From Geminicoccaceae bacterium (GTDB taxonomy: Bacteria > Pseudomonadota > Alphaproteobacteria > Geminicoccales > Geminicoccaceae): a stretch of 6,468 nucleotides of DNA. The stretch spans positions 1 through 6,468 of the forward strand of contig JAGREZ010000333.1 of assembly GCA_020446285.1 (NCBI GenBank), given 5' to 3'. The position numbers and the translations under genes were made by a program. Of this stretch, positions 1 to 5,404 are shown in pieces. Each line of letters opens with the position of its first letter. Position 1 is the first letter of the stretch. The notes beneath the pieces were generated by a model. That model saw only the letters and a list, made by a program, of their open reading frames with translations. It had not been told where the DNA came from and searched no databases.

Positions 1-264
1 TTCGAGATTGCGGCGGATGGCGGCGACCGACGCCCTGTCCCGTTCCACGAACAGTGCGGCGGATGCGCCACGCGACAGGGCCTCGATGCCGATGGCGCCG
101 CTTCCGGCGAAGAGGTCGAGGAAGCGGGCTCCGTCGATGACCGGCGCCAGCCGGCTGAACAATGCCTCGCGCATGCGCGAGGCGGTCGGACGAACGCCGC
201 CATGATCCGGGACGATGATGCGCCTCCCGCGAAACCGGCCGGCGACGATGCGCGGAGCCGTCAT
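1..264 (-). CDS. rsmD: RsmD, 16S rRNA (guanine-N2)-methyltransferase, N-terminal part
   Basis: RsmD transfers a methyl group from S-adenosylmethionine to N2 of one guanine in the 16S rRNA (G966 in E. coli), acting in the cytoplasm on the assembling 30S subunit. Only the first 88 residues are visible, about half the usual length of roughly 185; the catalytic NPPY-type motif lies beyond the window edge. The N-terminus [16 protein letters not shown] is the family's typical opening. It is followed by [13 protein letters not shown] (residues 24-36) and by SAM-binding motif [20 protein letters not shown] (49-67), then the acidic strand end LFVERD (71-76). The start codon forms an ATGA overlap with the stop of the upstream pseudouridine synthase gene. 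I see only a weak Shine-Dalgarno before it, so expression probably depends on translational coupling. The identification is secure; nothing can be said about the C-terminal half. Confidence 0.95.
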   Translation of the reverse strand, partial: MTAPRIVAGRFRGRRIIVPDHGGVRPTASRMREALFSRLAPVIDGARFLDLFAGSGAIGIEALSRGASAALFVERDRASVAAIRRNLE

Positions 265-1139
265 TCCGTTGGCCGATCGCCGTCGGGCCGGCTTTCCTGC
301 GGCGGATCGTCTTTCGCTTTCGAGCGAACCCTCGGCATTTGCGAGCGCGGCGGTTCGATCAGCCCGTCGAGAAGCTTCCGGCCGAGTTGTTCGCGCACGA
401 CCTTGCCCGTCAGCTCGTCGACGCCGCGCGCCTCGAGCGCGCCGAGCTGGAAGGGGCCGTAGGCGATGCGCAGGAGACGGCTCACCTGCAGGCCGAGATG
501 ATCGAGCACACGGCGGATCTCGCGGTTCCTGCCCTCGCGCAATCCCATCGAAAGCCAGGCATTCGCGCCCTGGCGCCGGTCCATGCGGGCGAGGATCGAA
601 CCGTAGCGCACGCCCTCGACCTCGATGCCGTTCTCGAGGTCCTTCAGCGCGGCCTCGTCGATATCGCCATAGACACGGACGCGGTAGCGGCGGAGCCATC
701 CGGTCGAGGGCAGTTCGAGGCGGCGCTTGAGCTCGCCATCATTGGTCAGCAGCAGGAGCCCCTCGGAATTGATGTCGAGGCGGCCGATGGTCATCAGCCG
801 TGGCAATCCCTCGGGCAGGAGGTCGAACACCGTGCGGCGGCCTTCGGGATCGCGGGCGGTGCTGACCACGCCATTGGGCTTGTGCAGGCGAAACAGGCGG
901 ACATGTTCCGGTGCCTTCAGCGGCTCGCCATCGACCGCGACGACCTGTGTGCCGGTGACGTTCAGGGCCGGACTGTCGATGGTCCTGCCGTCGACGGTGA
1001 CCCGCCCCTCATTGACCAGTATTTCCGCCTGCCGGCGCGAGCAGAGCCCGGCGCGGGCAATGCGCTTGGCGACCCGTTCCCCCGCATGTGCGCCGGCCTC
1101 GTGCGGGGCGTTCCGTCGTTCCGGTTTTCGCCCGCTCAT
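261..1139 (-). CDS. rluB: RluB/RsuA-family rRNA pseudouridine synthase
   Basis: This enzyme isomerises a specific uridine of rRNA to pseudouridine. The 292-residue protein has an N-terminal S4 RNA-binding domain at about residues 21-70 ([20 protein letters not shown], then a GRVTVDG turn). The catalytic domain follows, with [10 protein letters not shown] (85-94), VFDLLP (104-109) and the signature [17 protein letters not shown] (119-135), in which Asp122 is the expected catalytic aspartate. [12 protein letters not shown] and the [13 protein letters not shown] stretch match the RsuA/RluB/RluE branch. VFDLLP and the arginine-rich core resemble RluB (23S rRNA, U2605 in E. coli) more than RsuA, but the target base is inferred. 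A charged, probably disordered tail of about 35 residues ends the protein. The ATG at 1139 was chosen because it gives an ATGA overlap with the upstream gene and begins just before the S4 domain. The frame stays open to 1292, but that extension lies inside the neighbouring gene. The downstream partner is rsmD, another rRNA modifier. Confidence 0.9.
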   Translation of the reverse strand: MSGRKPERRNAPHEAGAHAGERVAKRIARAGLCSRRQAEILVNEGRVTVDGRTIDSPALNVTGTQVVAVDGEPLKAPEHVRLFRLHKPNGVVSTARDPEGRRTVFDLLPEGLPRLMTIGRLDINSEGLLLLTNDGELKRRLELPSTGWLRRYRVRVYGDIDEAALKDLENGIEVEGVRYGSILARMDRRQGANAWLSMGLREGRNREIRRVLDHLGLQVSRLLRIAYGPFQLGALEARGVDELTGKVVREQLGRKLLDGLIEPPRSQMPRVRSKAKDDPPQESRPDGDRPTE

Positions 1140-1861
1140 CGGCGTGCCGCCCCGATCAGCGCCGCGAGGATGGACCGGTCGCCGTCGGTGATGAGAAATT
1201 CGGGATGCCACTGGACGCCGAGACAGAAGGGGTGTTCGCGATGCTCGATCGCCTCGATCACGCCATCGTCGGCGACGGCGCTGACGATGCAATCCGGGCC
1301 GGCGGCGCGGACCGCCTGATGATGGGCGCTGTTGACGGCGAGCCGCGTCGTTCCCGTGATGCGATGGAGCAGCGTGCCTTCCTCGATGGTGACATCATGC
1401 CCCGGCTCGTCGCGTGGATTGGGCTGCTCATGGGCGAGCGCATTGCCGATGGCGTCCGGTATGTGCTGGATCAGCGTTCCGCCCAGCACGACATTGAGAA
1501 GCTGCTGTCCGCCGCAGATGCCGAGCAGCGGCATGTTCCGCTCGAAGGCGCCGCGGGTCACGTTCCATTCGAAGCGGGTGCGGCGCTCCTTCAGGCTGAC
1601 GCTGGGATGGGCGGTGGTCTCGCCATAGAGCGAGGGGTCGACGTCGAACGCGCCGCCGGTGATGACGAGCGCGTCGATCAGGTCGAGATAGTCCGCCGCC
1701 AGTTCGGGCTCGTGCGGAAGGGCAAGCGGCAGTCCTCCGGCCGCGCGGATGCTGTCGCTGTAATTCTCGCGCAGGGCGTACCAGGGAAACTTCGAGTATC
1801 CGCCGGGAGGTTCGGCGTCGAGGGTGATACCGATGACAGGTCGTTTCGTAACGGGCTTCAT
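1136..1861 (-). CDS. Gamma-glutamyl-gamma-aminobutyrate hydrolase family protein (class I glutamine amidotransferase-like, peptidase C26)
   Basis: This is a cytoplasmic hydrolase of the PuuD-like family, whose characterised members cleave gamma-glutamyl amide bonds, for example gamma-glutamyl-GABA in putrescine breakdown. The 241-residue length fits the family. It opens with RPVIGITLD (7-15). It has ALVITGGAFDVDPSLYG (64-80), the oxyanion-type GG loop followed by the family's D-P-xx-Y-G signature. The nucleophile elbow GICGGQQLLNVVLGG places Cys116 as the nucleophile. NSAHHQAV (177-184) and QWHPE (217-221) supply His219 and Glu221, so the catalytic triad is intact. The substrate is unknown; no putrescine or polyamine gene is nearby, so the symbol puuD is withheld. 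The ATG at 1861 directly precedes the conserved start. The frame is open further upstream to 2053, but that part is arginine-rich and repetitive and is unlikely to be protein. It is the first gene of the operon, overlapping the pseudouridine synthase start by four bases. Confidence 0.88.
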   Translation of the reverse strand: MKPVTKRPVIGITLDAEPPGGYSKFPWYALRENYSDSIRAAGGLPLALPHEPELAADYLDLIDALVITGGAFDVDPSLYGETTAHPSVSLKERRTRFEWNVTRGAFERNMPLLGICGGQQLLNVVLGGTLIQHIPDAIGNALAHEQPNPRDEPGHDVTIEEGTLLHRITGTTRLAVNSAHHQAVRAAGPDCIVSAVADDGVIEAIEHREHPFCLGVQWHPEFLITDGDRSILAALIGAARR

Positions 1862-1907
1862 GGCTTTCAGGTTTCCGGTCAATCGGTTATCTACAAGGTG
1901 TGCGCGA

Positions 1908-1939
1908 CGGCGGTGAAATGAGGTCCGGCGGCGGTGAAA
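1908..1939. repeat. Two exact 11-bp direct repeats, 21 bp apart
   Basis: CGGCGGTGAAA occurs at 1908-1918 and again, without mismatch, at 1929-1939. The repeats start 21 bp apart, close to two helical turns, so both copies face the same side of the DNA. They lie 47-78 bases upstream of the hydrolase ATG, where an activator or repressor could bind. That role is inferred; it could also be chance duplication. Confidence 0.6.
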
Positions 1940-1950
1940 AGCGCCTTTTC
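1936..1950. repeat. Short perfect inverted repeat
   Basis: GAAAAG (1936-1941) and CTTTTC (1945-1950) are exact reverse complements separated by CGC. This gives a 6-bp stem with a 3-base loop, or a compact dyad. It overlaps the second copy of the 11-bp repeat. No T-run follows and it lies between divergent genes, so it is more likely an operator-like dyad than a terminator, if it has a function at all. Confidence 0.45.
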
Positions 1951-1997
1951 GATCCATGCGCCGGAACGCGTCCTTTCGACTCATGCGCCGTAACGCG
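1941..1997. repeat. Imperfect tandem repeat, 30-bp copies with 27-bp period
   Basis: The segments 1941-1970 and 1968-1997 match at 25 of 30 positions when aligned at an offset of 27 bases; the shared core is CATGCGCCG(G/T)AACGCG. Because 27 is a multiple of three, the plus-strand frame reads MRRNASFRL then MRRNALTRP, and the opposite frame also stays open. I read it as a small non-coding duplication upstream of the DUF599 gene, but a repeated N-terminal extension cannot be fully excluded. Confidence 0.6.
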
Positions 1998-2001
1998 CTG
2001 A

Positions 2002-2023
2002 CCCGACCCACGCCCGACCCACG
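2002..2023. repeat. Perfect tandem duplication of an 11-bp unit
   Basis: CCCGACCCACG occurs twice back to back (2002-2012 and 2013-2023) without mismatch. It ends at the ribosome binding site of the DUF599 gene, so it lies in that gene's probable 5' leader. It looks like a slippage-type duplication; no function can be assigned. Confidence 0.65.
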
Positions 2024-2027
2024 GAAG
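2023..2027 (+). promoter_or_regulatory. Ribosome binding site for the DUF599 gene
   Basis: GGAAG lies 9 bases before the ATG at 2037, a normal spacing. The ATG at 2028 touches the same GGAAG and is too close to use it. This decides for 2037 as the start. Confidence 0.5.
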
Positions 2028-2036
2028 ATGGGGACG

Positions 2037-2762
2037 ATGCTCGCAGAGATCACACCCGCGGATATGTTCGCCTTCGCCTTCTATACCATGTCCTGGATCG
2101 GTTACGGGCTTTTTGCCGATTTTCCGGGGTTGGGCAAGGCTTCGCTCATGCGGCGGATGCACGAATATCGCGAGGCATGGGCGCGGCAGATGCTGTTGCG
2201 CGACAATCGCATGGTCGATGTGCAGGTCGTCAACCTGCTGGTGGCGAATGTCCGTTTCTTCGCATCCGCCAACATCTTCATCATCGGCGGTCTGGTCGCG
2301 GCCTTCGGCGCGGCGGAGAAGGCGCGCAGTGTCATCGCCGAGATCCCGTTCGCCGCCGTTCCGAGCAAGCTGCTGTTCGACTGCCAGATGACGGTGCTGG
2401 TCGTCACCTTCGTCTACGCATTCTTCAAGTTCACATGGTCGCTTCGGCAGTTCAACTATGTCGCGATCCTCATCGGCGCCACGCCGGAGGGCGACAGCGA
2501 GGAAAGCCGGGGATGCGCCGACAGGATGGCGCTGGTCTCGACCCGTGCCGCCGACCATTTCAACCGCGCCATGCGCGCCTTCTATTTCGGTCTCGCGGCG
2601 CTGGCCTGGTTCATCCAGCCCTGGCTGTTCGTCCTGTCGACGGTGTGGGTGCTGGTCATCGTCTATCGCCGCGAGTTCCGCTCGAGGATCCTCGCCAGCC
2701 TCGGGCCGGTGGGCGCGCCGATCGGCACGCCTCAACCGAGCAGACAGTCTTCCAGCCTGTAG
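2037..2762 (+). CDS. DUF599 family membrane protein of unknown function
   Basis: This is a 241-residue integral membrane protein, the usual size for the DUF599 family. Hydrophobic segments lie at about residues 9-29, 75-92, 114-133 and a long stretch at 181-211 that could hold two helices, giving four or five membrane passes. Family-like features include the early aromatic stretch FAFYTMSWIGYG, the amphipathic RRMHEYREAWARQML linker, DVQVVNLL, and near the end HFNRAMRAFYFGLAALAWF followed by YRREFRS. The ATG at 2037 was chosen for its GGAAG at 9-base spacing and because the protein then begins just before the first membrane helix; ATGs at 2028 and 1956 are in frame but have poorer ribosome binding sites. 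The last 31 bases overlap the end of the convergent ATPase gene, so the short serine-rich tail (PSRQSSSL) is encoded opposite that gene's C-terminus. No biochemical role is known to me, and the neighbours do not suggest one. Confidence 0.85.
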   Translation: MLAEITPADMFAFAFYTMSWIGYGLFADFPGLGKASLMRRMHEYREAWARQMLLRDNRMVDVQVVNLLVANVRFFASANIFIIGGLVAAFGAAEKARSVIAEIPFAAVPSKLLFDCQMTVLVVTFVYAFFKFTWSLRQFNYVAILIGATPEGDSEESRGCADRMALVSTRAADHFNRAMRAFYFGLAALAWFIQPWLFVLSTVWVLVIVYRREFRSRILASLGPVGAPIGTPQPSRQSSSL

Positions 2763-5404
2763 GATTTGCCGAGGCCGGCATAATCGCGGGGGCGGCAGGT
2801 GAGGATGAGGATCTGCAGGGAACGGCCGGCGCGGGCGAGCAGGGTCTTCATCCTGTCGAAGCGTTCCTCGTCGGCATAGACGAGTGCATCGTCGAGGATG
2901 ACGGGCGGCGCCTCGCCGTCCTGTTCGAGCAGCAGTTCGGCCAGTGCGAGGCGCACCATGATGGACAATTGCTCGCGCGTGCCGATGCTGAGCGTTTCGA
3001 ATGCCTCCGGCTGCTCGCTCCGTCTGATCTCGCTCAGGCTGAAATCATCCGCGTCGAAGAATGCCCCTGCTCCGGGAATGACGAAAGGCAGCTGGCGTTC
3101 GAGGCGGGTCCGCACGGGCTCGGTCAGCATGTCGCGCGAGCGCCTGCGTTCCTCATCGAGAATGCGATACAGCAGCTTCGCGGCCTCGGCCTCGCGCCTG
3201 ACCCGGTCGCGTTCGCGTTCGGCGGCGTCGCGTTCGGCCCGCGCATTGTCATGCCGCTCGCCGATGCCTTCGCCGCCCTCGATGCGGATTTCGGTCGCCA
3301 GTTGCTCGATGAGGCGTTCACGCTGCCGGCGGTCGCCGGCAAGTTCCTCGATCCGCCGTTCGAGGTGTGCCGCTTCCTCTTCGAGCAGCGACGGATCCTC
3401 GTCGCGCAGGGCCAGTTCGAGCCGCGCATGTTCCGAGGCGGTGCCGTCGCGGCGCTCGCATGCCTCGCCGAGCGATGTGTCCAGATCCGCATCCGGCATG
3501 GCCGACAGTTCGTCGTTCAGCCGTTCCGTTTCCCGTTCCAGCCGTGTCCCGAGATCGCCCGACTTGGCCTCGCAGACGGCAAGCGCCTCGCGCGCCGAGT
3601 GGCGTTCCTGCTCGCGGCCGCGCAGGCGCTCCTCGCATGTCTCCAGTTCCTCCTCGCCGGCGGCGATCTCCACGCGAAGACGTTCCGGATCGTTCTCCTC
3701 TCCATGCGACGTCCGCTCGATCCCGGCAGGGTCCGCATCGTCGAGGGCGGCCTGAAGGCCGGCGATCTCGCGTTCGAGCGTTTCGACCGTGAAATCGCCC
3801 AGTCGTGCGCGGCGTTCGGTGTGGATACGGTCGATTTCCGCTTCGATCCGTTGCCTGCGCAGAGCCTGTTCGTGGGCTTCCTCCACTGACGCGACACCCA
3901 GTGCATCGAGCCGCTCGCGCAATATCGCATCGAGTTTCCGCCATCGGCGCTCGCGTTCGCCGAGCCCCTCGCTGCCCGGAGTGACATGGAGACGGCCGAA
4001 CCCCTCCAGCATGAAACTCGCCGGATGCAGGAGCTCGACGGGCTGCCGCGGCGGTTTTTCCTCACCCTCGCCGGCGATGATCCGCTGGTCCGCGTCCGGT
4101 TCGAACACCAGCCGGGTCGCGACGACATCGAGGGCGGCGCGGGCCGTCGACGCCTCGCTTTCCGCATTGCGCAGGTCCGCGACATCCTTGTCTTCGATTC
4201 TGTGGTCGCGACGTTCCCCGTCGAGTTCGACAAGGCGCTGGTTCAGCAGGGCGATCCCGTCGCGCTGCCGGCGCAGACTGTCGAGACTGGCCATGTCGCG
4301 CTGGCGCCGCTCATTCGCCTCGATGGCGCGAAGCCGGCGCTTCTTCATGCCGAGCCCCTCGCGCAATTTCCGGTAAAGCCCTTCGTCGCCGGCAAAGGCC
4401 TCCTCGATGGCGCATGCCTTGCGCCCGAGGTCGATGCGCTCTCCCTCGAGCCGTTCGCGATCATCGAGCAGCTCCTGCACCAGTTCACGTTGCTGCGCGC
4501 GACGCTGCCTTCGTTCCTCCAGTGTGCGGACATCGTTATCGGCAACACGGAGCGTCTGCCGGAGAAGTGCCAGCTCATTGCGCCGTTCCCGCGCCTTTTC
4601 GATTCGCTCGCGAACGGCGTGCAGCTTCTCGCCATCGCGGGATTCGCGGTTTTCGCCGAGGGTTCGTTCCCGCTCCGCCCGCGCGCGGCGAAGCCTGTCG
4701 AGCTTCCCCTCCAGACGTTCGAGCCGGCCCTGAAGGTCGAGACAGGTCTCCTCGAGCTGGTCGTACCGTTGCTCCGCCTCGCTCAACCTGCCGTTCGACA
4801 ATGGCCGGCCGCTCTTCGACCAGAATTCGCCATGCTGCCGTTCGGCCTCGACGAAGAGCCGGTCGCCGTCGCTGCCACTCACGACATGGTCCATTTCCGC
4901 GGCCAGCAGTCCGGCGAGCCTTCTCTGGTCGCTCTCGCCCGGACGCGCCCGTTCGAAGGCCGTTCCCTGATCGATCCAGAAGAGACCGGACAGGCCCATA
5001 TGCTCGCTCGCGAACCGGCTCTTCGCCCGCCCCCCGTCGCCGAAATCGAGAAGCGCCTCGAGCTCGTTTTCGGCATCGGCGCCTCGGAGCGCGGCTGCGG
5101 GCGTCTGCAGGCTGATCCCGTCGCGTCTGAAGGCCTTGGCGAGCGCGTAGCTCCTGCCGCCGGTCTCGAAGTCGATGTCGATCTCGGGCGTAAGCGATGT
5201 GCCCGCCGGAACGAGTTGTTTGCGAAGCGCGCCATTCGAGCTGTGGTTGAGAAAGAACGCGCACCGAAGCGCGAAGAGAAGGGTGGATTTGCCTTCCTCA
5301 TTGTCGCCGCCGATGACATTGATACCATCCGCCAGCCCGTCGATGCGAAGGCCGGGCGTGAGCTTGCCGACGGAGCGCAGTTCGATGCGGCGCAGTCTCA
5401 TCAT
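2732..5404 (-). CDS. Rad50/SbcC/YhaN-like ABC ATPase with long coiled coil
   Basis: This is the probable ATPase partner of the metallophosphoesterase encoded just upstream; such pairs bind DNA ends and gate a nuclease. The 890-residue protein has an N-terminal ATPase half with MRLRRIELRSVGKL, Walker A GDNEEGKS (33-40) and a Q-loop-like FWIDQG (142-147). Two charged coiled-coil arms follow at about 207-430 and 480-755. The C-terminal half carries ABC signature LSIGTREQ (805-812), Walker B VILDD (835-839), a D-loop-like segment YADEERFD (843-850), and ILTCRP (867-872) where an H-loop histidine is usual. There is no CxxC anywhere, so no zinc hook; instead residues about 428-480 form a predicted beta-rich insert. 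These traits fit YhaN-type rather than classical SbcC proteins. The start is either ATG 5404, overlapping the upstream stop as ATGA, or ATG 5401; GGGAGA at 5414-5409 serves both. The gene ends 31 bases inside the convergent DUF599 gene. Confidence 0.88.
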   Translation of the reverse strand: MMRLRRIELRSVGKLTPGLRIDGLADGINVIGGDNEEGKSTLLFALRCAFFLNHSSNGALRKQLVPAGTSLTPEIDIDFETGGRSYALAKAFRRDGISLQTPAAALRGADAENELEALLDFGDGGRAKSRFASEHMGLSGLFWIDQGTAFERARPGESDQRRLAGLLAAEMDHVVSGSDGDRLFVEAERQHGEFWSKSGRPLSNGRLSEAEQRYDQLEETCLDLQGRLERLEGKLDRLRRARAERERTLGENRESRDGEKLHAVRERIEKARERRNELALLRQTLRVADNDVRTLEERRQRRAQQRELVQELLDDRERLEGERIDLGRKACAIEEAFAGDEGLYRKLREGLGMKKRRLRAIEANERRQRDMASLDSLRRQRDGIALLNQRLVELDGERRDHRIEDKDVADLRNAESEASTARAALDVVATRLVFEPDADQRIIAGEGEEKPPRQPVELLHPASFMLEGFGRLHVTPGSEGLGERERRWRKLDAILRERLDALGVASVEEAHEQALRRQRIEAEIDRIHTERRARLGDFTVETLEREIAGLQAALDDADPAGIERTSHGEENDPERLRVEIAAGEEELETCEERLRGREQERHSAREALAVCEAKSGDLGTRLERETERLNDELSAMPDADLDTSLGEACERRDGTASEHARLELALRDEDPSLLEEEAAHLERRIEELAGDRRQRERLIEQLATEIRIEGGEGIGERHDNARAERDAAERERDRVRREAEAAKLLYRILDEERRRSRDMLTEPVRTRLERQLPFVIPGAGAFFDADDFSLSEIRRSEQPEAFETLSIGTREQLSIMVRLALAELLLEQDGEAPPVILDDALVYADEERFDRMKTLLARAGRSLQILILTCRPRDYAGLGKSYRLEDCLLG

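Larger units (their letters stand above)
1862..2036. promoter_or_regulatory. Divergent intergenic region between hydrolase operon and DUF599 gene
   Basis: These 175 bases separate two divergent start codons, so promoters for both directions should lie here. No strong sigma-70 pair is visible. The best minus-strand -10-like element is TAGATA (1893-1888), with at most a poor -35 overlapping a repeat at about 1918-1911. On the plus strand TATCTA (1888-1893) has only a weak TTTCAG (1865-1870) 17 bases upstream. The region is unusual for its three sets of short direct repeats and one hairpin, listed separately. The function as a regulatory region is inferred from position only. Confidence 0.35.

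Noticed and set aside
1140..1292. N-terminal extension of the pseudouridine synthase
   Set aside because: The extra 51 residues are arginine-rich, overlap the end of the hydrolase gene, and precede a well-placed ATGA-coupled start at 1139.
339..1319. 326-codon open frame on the plus strand
   Set aside because: It is antisense to the pseudouridine synthase, which has an intact S4 domain and catalytic motif.
1088..1921. 277-codon open frame on the plus strand
   Set aside because: It is antisense to the glutamine amidotransferase-like gene with an intact Cys-His-Glu triad.
1936..1950. Hairpin as a transcription terminator
   Set aside because: It lies between divergent start codons, has a short AT-rich stem, and no following T-run on either strand.
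1862..2053. N-terminal extension of the hydrolase to 2053
   Set aside because: The 64 extra residues are repetitive and basic, would cross the DUF599 start, and precede a family-typical N-terminus at 1861.
1887..2735. 282-codon open frame on the minus strand across the DUF599 gene
   Set aside because: It is rich in Asp, Glu, His and Arg with no motif, as expected from the complement of a hydrophobic membrane protein gene; the plus-strand DUF599 reading has family features and a ribosome binding site.
2177..3889. 570-codon open frame on the plus strand
   Set aside because: It runs across the DUF599 gene out of frame and then antisense to the ATPase gene, whose Walker, signature and coiled-coil motifs are clear. 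High GC with few stop codons explains it; the translation shows no family motif.
2732..5404. Classical SbcC or Rad50 with zinc hook
   Set aside because: No CxxC is present; cysteines are isolated and none lies near the arm apex at residues 428-480.
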